Notes under the pieces: generated by a model
The model's input: only the letters and a program-made list of their open reading frames with translations
Database searches by the model: none
What the model was told of the DNA's origin: nothing
From: JAAYVZ01 sp035384965
GTDB taxonomy: Bacteria; Acidobacteriota; Thermoanaerobaculia; Thermoanaerobaculales; Thermoanaerobaculaceae
Assembly (NCBI GenBank): GCA_035384965.1
Contig: DAOOJE010000014.1
Location: 1 to 64,000, forward strand
Length of the DNA stretch: 64,000 bases
Direction of reading: 5' to 3'
Part shown: positions 50,576-59,006 of the stretch, in pieces
Layout of the letters: the number at the start of each line of letters is the position of its first letter
Position numbering within the stretch: position 1 is the first letter of the stretch
Position numbers and translations under genes: made by a program

Positions 50576-53215
50576 ATGCGGGACGTCCAGATGGCGAGTG
50601 AGGAGCTCATCGGGCGGCGCATCGGGCACCTGCGCATCGACGCCCTGCTCGGGCAGGGCGGGATGGGCGAGGTGTACGAGGCGTTCGACGAGCGCCTGCA
50701 GCGCCGGGTCGCACTCAAGGCAATCCGCGGCCCGCACCGGTGGGACCGCGCGGCTCGCGGCCGCTTCCTGCGGGAGGCGCGCATCCTCTCGCGCCTGGAG
50801 CACCCCGGTATCTGCCGGATCTACGACCTCATCGAGTGGGAGGACTGCGACTTTCTCGTGCTCGAGCGCATCGAGGGTCAGACCCTCGGCGCGCTCGCAC
50901 GCCAGGGCTCGCTCTCGCGCGAGCAGCGCCTCGAGATCGCCGAGAGTATCGCCCGCGTGCTCGCGGTCGCCCACGCCGCCCAGGTCGCCCACCGCGACCT
51001 CAAGCCCGACAACGTCATGCTCACCCTCGACGGCCAGGTCAAACTCCTCGACTTCGGCGTCTCCCGCTCCCTCGCACCCGGAGAGCGTGTGCCGCCCGAC
51101 GGCGAGGGCCCGACGCCCGACCTGCCGGCGATACCGGCCCGCGATTCCGCCACCCTCGTCGCCCCGCTGGCCGGCGACTCCGGCGCCTCGACGCTCGAAC
51201 TCACAGAAGCGGGCTCGCTCCTCGGCACGGTGCGCTACATGAGCCCCGAGCAGGCGCGGGGGCTGCCGGTGGACACCAGCACCGACCTGTACTCGCTCGG
51301 GATCCTGCTCCACGAGCTGCTCACCGGGACCAGCCCCTACCCCGAAGACGTCCCGTGGGGGCAGCTCCTGCTCGACGTCCAGCAGGCCCGCACGGCGCGC
51401 GTGGAGGGCCTGGCGCCCGAGCTGACCGAGGTCATCGAGCGCCTGAAGAGCGCCGAGCCCGCCGCGCGACCGCCTGCAGCCGAGGTCGCGGCCCGCATCC
51501 GGCATGTCCGGGAGGCGCCGCTGCGCGCCCGGCGGCGCCGGCTGGCGTGGGCGGGGGCCGGCGGCGTGGCGCTCGCGCTCCTTGCCGCCATCGGCGTCAC
51601 CTGGCGCCTCACCGCCGCCGGCCGCGAGCCGATCCGCTCCGAGGGCCGCATCGCCGTGTTGCCGTTCGACAACCGCACCGCGCTCGCGAGCCAGGACTGG
51701 GTGGCCACTGGCCTCCGCGACCTCGTGCTGCGGCAGCTCGAGCCCCGCCTGGCGTCGGACCTCGTCCCTCTGCGCCAGGTCCAGGACGCGATCAAGGCGC
51801 TGGGGCTGCCCGCCGGAGCCGCCCCGGGGGCCGAACACGCAGTGGCGCTGCGCGCGGCGTTGGGTGCCGACCTCATCGTCAGCGTGGCGGTGGAGCGCGT
51901 GGAGGAGGACTACCGCCTGCGCTACGAAGTCTCCTCGCCACGCCGCCGCATCGAGCGGGCCGTGCGCGCCAGCACCCTCTCGCTGGCCGGCGACCGGCTG
52001 GCGGGAGCGCTGGCCGGCGATCTCGGGCTGGGGCCCGTCGAGGGGGGCAGCGGAGACCCGCTCGCGCGGCAGTGCTACGGCGTCGGGGTGCACCTGCTCG
52101 AGACCCGTGGCGCTCGCGAGGCCCGACCTTTCTTCGAGGCCGCTCTCGTGCTCGACCCGACGCTCGGGTGGGCCCGGCTGCACCTCGTCGAATGCCAGGA
52201 GCAGCTCGGCGACTGGAAGGCAGCCCTGGAAGCCGGGGGCGCGCTGCTGGCCGAGGTCGGAAACGGCGCCGACCCGGCGCTCACGTCCTCCGTCCTCATG
52301 TTCCTCGGCGGGATCGGGACCGCCCGCTCGGAGTACCAGATGGCCGAGGAGTACCTGCAGCGGGCGCTCGCCCTCGGCCGCGAGCGGGGCAGCCGCGGCG
52401 GCGAGGCCACGGCGCTGTTCCACCTCGCGAAGCTCGAGTACACCCGCGGCGCCTACGAGCCGGCACAGGCGCTGTTCGAGCAGGCGCTCGCGATCCAGCG
52501 CGAGGTGCGCAACATCCCCGACGAGATCGACACGCTCAACTATCTCGGCCTGGTGGCGCTCAACCGCGGGGAGCTGGAGCGCGCGAGCACCCTGTTCGAG
52601 CAAGTGCGCACACGGGCCGAGGAAGCCGGGAATCGGCGCCGGCGTGCCCACGCCCTCGTCAACCTCGGCAACGTCGCGGAGAGGAGGCGGGATCTCGCGG
52701 CGGCGGAGCGGCTCTGGACCGACGCCCTCGCCGCTTTGCGCGAGGCCGGCGACACGCGCAACGAAATCATCGTCCTCAACAATCTCGGCGTCCTGGCGCT
52801 GCGGCACCGGCAGCTTCCCGAGGCGCAGGCGGTATTCCGCACCCTCGGGGAGCGGGCCGCAGCGCTCGGCGACAGGGTCATGGAAGCCGCGGCCTGGCTC
52901 AATCTGGCCCAGGCGTACCTCTACGCGGACAGGCCGGGGGAGGCCCGGGAGTGCATCGACCGCGTCATGGCGGCCGACACGTGGGTGCGCGGCCACGCCG
53001 AGACGTTCGCCGTACGCGCCAGCCTCGCGTTCAAGGAGGGCCGGCCTGCCGAAGCCTTGTCCCTCATGGGCGAGAGCAAGCGCCTGGCGGCCGAGGCGTG
53101 GACCGCCGACGCTCAGGCCGAGCTGGAGCTGTACCAGCGAGCGGCGCGAGCCGGTGGTCGCGCCCCGGCGCTTACGGCCCCGCCGGGTGCCACACGACCT
53201 CGGCGCACTGAGTGA
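50576..53215 (+). CDS. Ser/Thr protein kinase with TPR domain
   Basis: This 879-residue protein has an intact Hanks kinase domain with LLGQGGMGEVYEAF, Lys48 in VALK, HRDLKPDN (139-146), DFG (159-161) and MSPEQ. A transmembrane helix near residues 322-342 precedes a TolB-like segment (EGRIAVLPFDNRTA) and seven or more TPR repeats such as ALFHLAKLEYTRGAYEPAQALFEQAL. The sensory TPR part would be periplasmic. Its 3' end overlaps the convergent menC gene by 44 bases. The domain plan is like the kinase at 38298, but the C-terminus differs. Confidence 0.92.
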   Translation: MRDVQMASEELIGRRIGHLRIDALLGQGGMGEVYEAFDERLQRRVALKAIRGPHRWDRAARGRFLREARILSRLEHPGICRIYDLIEWEDCDFLVLERIEGQTLGALARQGSLSREQRLEIAESIARVLAVAHAAQVAHRDLKPDNVMLTLDGQVKLLDFGVSRSLAPGERVPPDGEGPTPDLPAIPARDSATLVAPLAGDSGASTLELTEAGSLLGTVRYMSPEQARGLPVDTSTDLYSLGILLHELLTGTSPYPEDVPWGQLLLDVQQARTARVEGLAPELTEVIERLKSAEPAARPPAAEVAARIRHVREAPLRARRRRLAWAGAGGVALALLAAIGVTWRLTAAGREPIRSEGRIAVLPFDNRTALASQDWVATGLRDLVLRQLEPRLASDLVPLRQVQDAIKALGLPAGAAPGAEHAVALRAALGADLIVSVAVERVEEDYRLRYEVSSPRRRIERAVRASTLSLAGDRLAGALAGDLGLGPVEGGSGDPLARQCYGVGVHLLETRGAREARPFFEAALVLDPTLGWARLHLVECQEQLGDWKAALEAGGALLAEVGNGADPALTSSVLMFLGGIGTARSEYQMAEEYLQRALALGRERGSRGGEATALFHLAKLEYTRGAYEPAQALFEQALAIQREVRNIPDEIDTLNYLGLVALNRGELERASTLFEQVRTRAEEAGNRRRRAHALVNLGNVAERRRDLAAAERLWTDALAALREAGDTRNEIIVLNNLGVLALRHRQLPEAQAVFRTLGERAAALGDRVMEAAAWLNLAQAYLYADRPGEARECIDRVMAADTWVRGHAETFAVRASLAFKEGRPAEALSLMGESKRLAAEAWTADAQAELELYQRAARAGGRAPALTAPPGATRPRRTE

Positions 53216-54308
53216 ACGCTGCGAGCGTCTCCGCCAGAACCTCCACCCCCACGCCCGGCCCCTCGGGCAGCGAAAGGCACCCGTTTGCGCAAAGCTGCAG
53301 CGGCACGGCCGCCAGATCGCACGCCAGGTAGCGCCCCGGGGCGGAAAGGTCGCCGGGAAGGGAAACCGCACCGAGCCTCTGCAGGTGCAAACAGGCGGCG
53401 CGGCCGAGGCTGGACTCGAGCGTCCCGCCGACGAAGACGTCCCAGCCGAGCTCACGCGTCCGGGCGGCCAGTGCGCGCGCCGCGAGCAGGCCACCCACTC
53501 GCCCCGGCTTGAGGTTGAGGACGCGGCCGGCGCCGAGGCTTGCCGCCCGCTCGAGGTCTTCGAGGCTCGCAATCGACTCGTCCAGGCACAACGGCACGCG
53601 CAGCTCGGCCTGCAGCGCGGCCAGGCCCTCGAGATCGCCGGCCGGCAGCGGCTGCTCGAGCATGACGAGGCCGAGCGCGTCGAGCTCACGCAGCAGCGGC
53701 AGGTCGGCAAGGCGGTAAGCGCCGTTGGCGTCCACCCACAGCGGGAGGTCGGGGAAGCGCTCGCGCACGGCGCGCACCGGCGCCACGTCCCGCCCCGGCT
53801 CGACCTTGAGCTTGACCCGACCGTACCCCTCGGCGAGCGCCCCCCCGACGGCCTCGAGCAGCGCCGTGGCAGTCGGCTGCAGGCCGATCGCCACACCAGC
53901 GGGCAGCGAGCGCGGCGCGCCGCCGAGCAGCGCCCACAGCGGGCGGTCGAGACGGCGGCCGAGCAGATCCAGCACTGCGGTCTCGAGCGCGGCCTTGGCC
54001 ATTCGCTCGCCGGGCTCCGCTGACCATGCGTGCCGCAGTTCGCCGAGGGAGCGTGCCCGCGCGAGAGGCGGCGCCAGGCAGTCGCAAATCGCGCGCCACG
54101 CCGAGTCGATGGTCTCGGCGGTGTAGCCAGGGTCGGCGAACGCGGCACATTCGCCCCAACCTGTCGCGCCCTCCCCGTCGAGGCGCACGAGCAGCACCTC
54201 GCGGCTCGCCCGCTCACCGGTCGAGGTCACGAACGGCGACCGCAGCGGCAGCGCGACGATCCGCAGCTCGAGCCGTTCGAGCCGGCCGAGAGGGGTGTCC
54301 AGCACCAT
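53172..54308 (-). CDS. menC: o-Succinylbenzoate synthase (MenC)
   Basis: This 378-residue enolase-superfamily enzyme dehydrates SHCHC to o-succinylbenzoate in menaquinone synthesis. The catalytic KLK lysines (GRVKLKVEPG), metal ligands in WVDANGAYR, LEQPL and CLDESIAS, and the opposing lysine in NLKPGRVGG are visible. Some relatives are N-succinylamino acid racemases, so the exact activity is probable, not certain. No other men gene lies in the window. The start at ATG 54308 has no ribosome-binding site but lies 7 nt after a -10 box, so it is probably leaderless. Confidence 0.88.
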   Translation of the reverse strand: MVLDTPLGRLERLELRIVALPLRSPFVTSTGERASREVLLVRLDGEGATGWGECAAFADPGYTAETIDSAWRAICDCLAPPLARARSLGELRHAWSAEPGERMAKAALETAVLDLLGRRLDRPLWALLGGAPRSLPAGVAIGLQPTATALLEAVGGALAEGYGRVKLKVEPGRDVAPVRAVRERFPDLPLWVDANGAYRLADLPLLRELDALGLVMLEQPLPAGDLEGLAALQAELRVPLCLDESIASLEDLERAASLGAGRVLNLKPGRVGGLLAARALAARTRELGWDVFVGGTLESSLGRAACLHLQRLGAVSLPGDLSAPGRYLACDLAAVPLQLCANGCLSLPEGPGVGVEVLAETLAAFTQCAEVVWHPAGP

Positions 54309-54315
54309 GGGGCCG

Positions 54316-54344
54316 AGCGTAGGCGGGGCCGTCCTGGGGGTCAA
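54316..54344 (-). promoter_or_regulatory. menC promoter
   Basis: On the minus strand TTGACC (54339-54344), 17 nt and TACGCT (54316-54321) precede the menC ATG by 7 nt. It is back-to-back with the promoter of the divergent membrane-protein gene. Confidence 0.55.
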
Positions 54345-54351
54345 GCAACGG

Positions 54352-54357
54352 TATGCT
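54352..54357 (+). promoter_or_regulatory. -10 box of the GT-C-like membrane protein gene
   Basis: TATGCT ends 7 nt before the GTG at 54365 and overlaps an in-frame ATG at 54353, which argues for the GTG as the true leaderless start. Confidence 0.45.
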
Positions 54358-54364
54358 GTGCGCG

Positions 54365-55927
54365 GTGAGCCCGCACCCTGTCGTGAGAGTTCCGGAACGT
54401 CTCCAGAAGTGGCTGCCGGCCGTGGCAGCCGCGGTCGCGGTGGCTGCCTTGCTCGCGTCGGTGCTGGAGCTCGGTGCGGTGGCCGAGGACTACCAGTTCG
54501 CTGTGGACGGCGCCCGGACCGCGGCGGAGCCCTCCCGCCTCCTGCAGCCGTTCCAGCTCGTCTGGAGGCCGGGCGCCCGCCTGCCGTTCGTCCTCTGGGC
54601 CGCCGCCGGAGGGGAGAGCTTCCTGCCGCTGCGCTTGCTGCACTGGCTGGGCGGAACCGGGCTCGTCGTGCTGGCGTGGGCGGCGCTCCGCCGCGTCGTG
54701 GGGCTGCCGGGACCGCTCGCTGCCACCCTTGCGGCGTGGTGGATCGCATCCGTACTGGGCAGCGGCCTGGTGGTCGGCGAGACCGCGTTCTTGGGCCACG
54801 TCGCGATGACCGCTTGCAGCCTCGGCGCGCTGCTCGTGGTGCGCCCCGAGATGACCCCGCGCCGGGGGGTGGCGCTTGGCGCACTCGCGCTCGGCGCCGC
54901 GGCGTGCCACGAGTCGTGGGTGATGCTGCCCGTGGCGGTGGTCGGGCTCGACGCGCTGGTACACCGGCTGCCGGCCCGACGCGTCGTCCGCCGGGCCTTG
55001 CCGTGGGCCGGTTTCGGCGCCGCCTACCTGCTCGCCTACGGCGCCATCACCGGCTTTGCCTACCGCGGGCTGTACGCCGCCGACGCCGCGACGATCGGCG
55101 CCAAGCTGCTCGTCTCCGCGGCCATGCTCGTGCGCACGCATCCCATCATCGGCCTCGACTTCCCGGCCGCCCTGGCCGAGGCGCCCTGGAGCGCCGCCGC
55201 CGCCCTCGTGCTGCTCGCTGCCCTCGGTGCGGGTCTCGCGAGGCTCGGCCGGCCGCGCGTGCTGTGGTTCGTCGGTGCGATGCTGCTGTTTGGGGTCCCG
55301 ACCCTCGCCTCGCCCGAGCAGAGCAGCCGCTGGCTCGCGCTGCCGTGGCTCGGGGTGCTGGCCGCCGTGGGGGCCGTGCTCGCAGACCTCTGGAGAGCCG
55401 GGCGCCCCTGGCGTTGGGTGACGGCCGGCCTTGCCCTTCCCCTCGCCGCCCTTGCCGCTGCCGATGCCCACGCGACCCGTTCCGAACTCGGCGCCTGGCG
55501 CGACGTCGCGGTCCTCACCCGGCAGCTCGAGGCCGAACTCCCGGCCGTCCTGCAGGGAGCGCGGCCGGGCCGCGTGCTCGTCGTGCTCCGCCACGGCGAC
55601 GGCGAGCCGCTGGCCCGCATCACGGCGCGACTGTCGCCGCGCCGGGCCGCGTTCTTCCCCCGCCCCGACGATCCCTATGGCATCGTTTCGCTCTCGGCCC
55701 TGCTGAGCTGGCACGGCCGCGCGCACGGCCTGGCGTTTCGCCGCGTCGACGCGGTCCCGGCAGGTGCCGAGGTCCTGGCGTGGCGCCACTTCGCAGGCGG
55801 GTTCCAGCAGCTGCGCACCGTGCCGCCGGTCCGCGTCCGCCACCCCGACCACCCCGGCGAAGGGGCGCCGGGCGTCATCCTCCTCGTCGAGCCGTGGGCG
55901 TCATTCGACGCCCGCACGTTCCCTTGA
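54365..55927 (+). CDS. Polytopic membrane protein, GT-C glycosyltransferase-like
   Basis: This 520-residue protein has about ten hydrophobic helices and an Asp-containing loop after the first helix (VAEDYQFAVDG), a layout found in GT-C-fold glycosyltransferases such as the PMT/ArnT family. A C-terminal soluble part (about residues 375-520) follows with WRDVAVLTRQLEAELP. It would move a lipid-linked sugar or another group at the outer face of the inner membrane. The substrate is unknown. It is divergent from menC and convergent with the small TPR gene. Confidence 0.7.
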   Translation: MSPHPVVRVPERLQKWLPAVAAAVAVAALLASVLELGAVAEDYQFAVDGARTAAEPSRLLQPFQLVWRPGARLPFVLWAAAGGESFLPLRLLHWLGGTGLVVLAWAALRRVVGLPGPLAATLAAWWIASVLGSGLVVGETAFLGHVAMTACSLGALLVVRPEMTPRRGVALGALALGAAACHESWVMLPVAVVGLDALVHRLPARRVVRRALPWAGFGAAYLLAYGAITGFAYRGLYAADAATIGAKLLVSAAMLVRTHPIIGLDFPAALAEAPWSAAAALVLLAALGAGLARLGRPRVLWFVGAMLLFGVPTLASPEQSSRWLALPWLGVLAAVGAVLADLWRAGRPWRWVTAGLALPLAALAAADAHATRSELGAWRDVAVLTRQLEAELPAVLQGARPGRVLVVLRHGDGEPLARITARLSPRRAAFFPRPDDPYGIVSLSALLSWHGRAHGLAFRRVDAVPAGAEVLAWRHFAGGFQQLRTVPPVRVRHPDHPGEGAPGVILLVEPWASFDARTFP

Positions 55928-55961
55928 CGTGCCGGTCGACGCGCGGGGACCGCCCCGGGCG

Positions 55962-56369
55962 TCAGTCCCAGAGGTTCATGTCGTTGAGGGCGCGTCGGGC
56001 CTCGGCGTTGTCGGGGTCGTAAGCGAGGATCTTCTCGAGGCAGCGCCGCTGCTTTTCGCGGTCCTTCCGGGCGGCCCAGAACTCGGCGAGCAGCAGCCAC
56101 GCCTCGGTGCAGCGGGGCTCGGTGGCCACCGCCTGCTTGAGGTGCTCGAGCGCCTTGGGGCGGAGTCCCGGGAACTCCAGCTCGATCCGCGCCAGCAAGA
56201 TGAGCGCCTCGGCGCTCGGCTCCTGTTCGGCCGAAAGCTCGAAAAACTTCATGGCCTTGCGGGAGTCGCCGCCGGCCAGCAGCTTCTTGCCGAACTCCAG
56301 GTTCTTGCGGGCGAGCTCGCGCTGTGTCAGCGGCTCGAGCACCACCGGATCAAGCACGGACTTGGTCAT
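55962..56369 (-). CDS. Small TPR protein
   Basis: This 135-residue protein has about three TPR motifs, for example NLEFGKKLLAGGDSRKAMKFF and CTEAWLLLAEFWAARKDREKQ, and no signal peptide, so it is probably cytoplasmic and binds a partner. I see no ribosome-binding site before the ATG at 56369. It ends 34 nt from the convergent membrane-protein gene. Confidence 0.8.
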   Translation of the reverse strand: MTKSVLDPVVLEPLTQRELARKNLEFGKKLLAGGDSRKAMKFFELSAEQEPSAEALILLARIELEFPGLRPKALEHLKQAVATEPRCTEAWLLLAEFWAARKDREKQRRCLEKILAYDPDNAEARRALNDMNLWD

Positions 56370-56517
56370 GGCGTCTTAACCGCACCACGTCGGGCTCTTC
56401 TGCAGCCGCCCGGCCCGACAAGGATACCAGAGCCAGAGGGCGTTTCGCAGTGAGGCGCGGTCGATCGGGCCGCCACGCACCCGCGTGCTAGCATGAGTTC
56501 GGGACGAGGAGCTGCAC

Positions 56518-56586
56518 ATGAACGGGTGGCTGCGAGATCGGCACGTCACCGCCGCGATCGATCCCGCGGCCGATCCACGACCGTGA
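56518..56586 (+). CDS. Possible 22-aa upstream ORF
   Basis: An ATG preceded by GAGGAGCTGCAC opens a 22-codon frame whose TGA (56584-56586) overlaps the ribosome-binding site of the next gene, ten bases before its ATG. A TAGCAT box at 56489-56494 could be the -10. The arrangement would allow translational coupling or control of the following gene. The peptide itself is not recognised. Confidence 0.35.
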   Translation: MNGWLRDRHVTAAIDPAADPRP

Positions 56587-56596
56587 GGAGGACGCC

Positions 56597-57679
56597 ATGA
56601 ACGCCGAGCCCCCCGGCACATCCGCTCTCGATGGGCGGCAGCGGGACGCCTCCGAGCAGCTCTACCGCCGGATCTTCGAGACGAGCCCCGCCGCGATGCT
56701 GGTCGTGGATCCCGACACCGAGGCCGTCCTCGAGGCCAACGCCGCGGTGGCCGAGCTGTACGGCACGAGCCGCGACAGGATCGCGGGCGCCCCGTACTAC
56801 ACGCTCACCGGCGACCTCGAGCGCGGGCTCGAGCCGGCGCTCTACGGCGTCCCGCCCGGGACACGCGTCGTCACCCCGGCCGACCACAAGCGCGCCGACG
56901 GCACCCCCCTCGACCTCGAAATTGCCGCGACGCCGATCGACCACCACGGCATCCCCGCCCTGCTCTGCGTCCTGCGCCCGGCCTCGAAGGCCGCCCCCAG
57001 CCCCTCGCTGCCCGTGCCCCGGGCCGACGCGGCCGACCTCGTGCAGGGCTTCATCGCCGAGGTGAGCGCCCTACTCAACCACATGCGCGGCTACGCCGAC
57101 GAGCTCATGATCCAGATCGCCGGGCTCCACGGCGACCCGGTGGGCGCCCGCGAGCTCGGCGACCACATCGCCCGCGGCGACCTCCTGGTCCGCCAGCTCC
57201 GCATCCTCGACGGCCACGAGGTGCCGATGCCGGAGACCTTCGACCTCAACGAGATGATGAGCGGCGCCGACGTCTTCCTCTCGCCAGTGCTGCGGCCCGA
57301 CATCCAGCTCGTGCTCGAGCCGGGCACCGGCGAGGTCGAGCTGTACGCCGACCGCTCCCAGGTCGAGATGGCGGTGGCATGCCTGGTCTCGAACGCGGTC
57401 AACGCCATGCCGGACGGCGGCAAGGTCGCGGTGCGGTCCGGCGCGCTCAGCTCCGAGCTCGCCTGGTTCGCAGTCGAGGACGAGGGCGCACCGATCCAGC
57501 AGGACAGCCTCCCGCTGCTTTTCGAGCCGTTCCAGGAAGCCTCGGTGCTCGGGCGCCGCACCGGCCTCGAGCTGGCCGCCTTCAAGCGCGTCATCGACAG
57601 CCTCGGCGGCGAGGTCGAGGTGACGAGCGGTGCCTACCGGGGCCTGAGCATCCTCGTCATGCTGCCGCGCGCACGGTAG
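56597..57679 (+). CDS. PAS-containing histidine-kinase-like protein lacking the phosphoacceptor His
   Basis: This 360-residue protein has a PAS domain (about 20-128) with IFETSPAAMLVVDPD and LYGTSRDRI, then a helix GFIAEVSALLNHMRGYADEL (151-170) that matches the usual GGIAHDFNNLLT-GYAEL dimerisation helix, with Glu155 in place of the phosphorylated His. The HATPase region keeps an N-box (NAVNAMPDGG), but the G1 and G2 boxes are altered (VEDEGAPI, GRRTGLELAAF). It may act as a sensor or partner without autophosphorylation. GAGGAGGACGCC precedes the ATG. Confidence 0.8.
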   Translation: MNAEPPGTSALDGRQRDASEQLYRRIFETSPAAMLVVDPDTEAVLEANAAVAELYGTSRDRIAGAPYYTLTGDLERGLEPALYGVPPGTRVVTPADHKRADGTPLDLEIAATPIDHHGIPALLCVLRPASKAAPSPSLPVPRADAADLVQGFIAEVSALLNHMRGYADELMIQIAGLHGDPVGARELGDHIARGDLLVRQLRILDGHEVPMPETFDLNEMMSGADVFLSPVLRPDIQLVLEPGTGEVELYADRSQVEMAVACLVSNAVNAMPDGGKVAVRSGALSSELAWFAVEDEGAPIQQDSLPLLFEPFQEASVLGRRTGLELAAFKRVIDSLGGEVEVTSGAYRGLSILVMLPRAR

Positions 57680-57714
57680 CAGCCGGCCGCTGCTGGCGTC
57701 GCGCGGCCGTGCGC

Positions 57715-57720
57715 TAGAAT
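57715..57720 (+). promoter_or_regulatory. -10 box, leaderless start of the deoxyhypusine-synthase-like gene
   Basis: TAGAAT ends 7 nt before the ATG at 57728 and overlaps an in-frame ATG at 57719. No -35 consensus is visible. Confidence 0.5.
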
Positions 57721-57727
57721 GCAGGCC

Positions 57728-58765
57728 ATGGCATCTTCCACCTCGCTCCCGACCTTCGCCTTCGTGCTCCGCAACTACAAGAACTTCAACGCGCGCGCCT
57801 TGCGCGACGCCCTGCTGGCCTATCGCCGCCACCTCGACGCCCGAGGCACGATGTTCTGGGCCGTGGCCGGCGCCATGTCGTCGGCGCAGCTCGGGATCAC
57901 GCTGGCACCCGCCATTCGCGCCGGGCTCGTGCACGGACTTTCGGTCACCGGCGCCAACCTCGAGGAATCGCTCTTCCGCCTCGTCGCCCACCGCAGCTAC
58001 AAGGACTTCCCGGACTACCGCTACTTCAGGAAGGAGGACGACGCGCGCATCCTCGAACAGCGCATGCGCCGCGTCACCGACACCTCGATCCCGGAGGACG
58101 AGGCGTTTCGCGCCGTCGAGAAGCACATCGTGCCGATGTGGAAGCGCGCCACCGAGCGCGGCGAGCGGCGGTTCTGGCACGAGTACTTCTACGAGCTGGT
58201 GCTGTCGATCCCGGCCTCGCTGTACGAGGGCGACCCGGAGGAGTGCTGGCTGCTGGCCGCGGCGCGCGCCGGCCTGCCGCTCGTCGTGCCCGGCCACGAG
58301 GACTCCACCTTCGGCAACATCTTCGCCTCGTACGTGAAGACCGGCGAGTGCAGCGCAGCCATCGTCAAGTCGGGGATCGAGTACATGGCGGCGTTTTACG
58401 ACCAGTACCGCGAGCTGGCGAGCCACGGGCCCGGCGTCGGTTTCTTCCAGATCGGCGGAGGCATCGCCGGCGACTTTCCCATTTGCGTGGTGCCGTCCAT
58501 CAAGTACGACCTCGGCGAGGCGGTGCGCCCGTGGGCCTACTTCTGTCAGATTTCGGATTCCACGACCTCCTACGGCTCGTACTCGGGCGCCACGCCCAAC
58601 GAGAAGATCACCTGGGACAAGCTCACCCCCGACACGCCCATGTTCGTGATCGAGTCCGATGCCACCATCGTGGTGCCGATCATCCTGCAGGCGCTGCTCG
58701 AGAGCGCCGCCGACCCGGCCGGAGCCGCGGCCCTCGTCGCCGGAGCCACGGCGCCGGCGGTCTGA
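57728..58765 (+). CDS. Deoxyhypusine synthase-like protein
   Basis: This 345-residue protein belongs to the deoxyhypusine synthase family: it has the NAD-binding region (AVAGAMSSAQLG, VTGANLEES), VPGHEDSTFGN, FQIGGGIAGDFPI and the C-terminal GATPNEKITWDKL, where the lysine aligns with the catalytic Lys of the WGKI motif in the eukaryotic enzyme. Bacteria lack eIF5A, and bacterial relatives are thought to make homospermidine or other polyamine products. Its actual substrate is unknown. It has a typical length for the family and stands alone, 12 nt downstream of its -10 box region. Confidence 0.88.
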   Translation: MASSTSLPTFAFVLRNYKNFNARALRDALLAYRRHLDARGTMFWAVAGAMSSAQLGITLAPAIRAGLVHGLSVTGANLEESLFRLVAHRSYKDFPDYRYFRKEDDARILEQRMRRVTDTSIPEDEAFRAVEKHIVPMWKRATERGERRFWHEYFYELVLSIPASLYEGDPEECWLLAAARAGLPLVVPGHEDSTFGNIFASYVKTGECSAAIVKSGIEYMAAFYDQYRELASHGPGVGFFQIGGGIAGDFPICVVPSIKYDLGEAVRPWAYFCQISDSTTSYGSYSGATPNEKITWDKLTPDTPMFVIESDATIVVPIILQALLESAADPAGAAALVAGATAPAV

Positions 58766-58811
58766 CGGCCTGCGGGCCGGTTCATCGTGCCTGGAGCTGG
58801 GAGGGAAACAC

Positions 58812-58888
58812 TGGCGCGCCGAGAGGGACTCGAACCCCCAACCTCTTGATCCGTAGTCAAGTGCTCTATCCAATTGAGCTATCGGCGC
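58812..58888 (-). tRNA. tRNA-Arg (anticodon ACG)
   Basis: On the minus strand the acceptor GCGCCGA pairs with TCGGCGC, the D arm reads TAGCTCAATTGGATAGAGC, the anticodon loop CTACGGA carries ACG, and the T loop reads TTCGAGT. The discriminator G and an encoded CCA complete the 77-nt gene. The ACG anticodon is normally edited to ICG by TadA. Confidence 0.95.
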
Positions 58889-59006
58889 GCCCAACTGGAA
58901 AGCCGAGCATACCACCGTTTCTGGGGCTTGGGAAGAGGGTGCACGAGCCGGACACGGGCCTCCGCCCGTTTCGGCGGCGGGGTAGACTGCGTGCTCGGAG
59001 GTGTCC

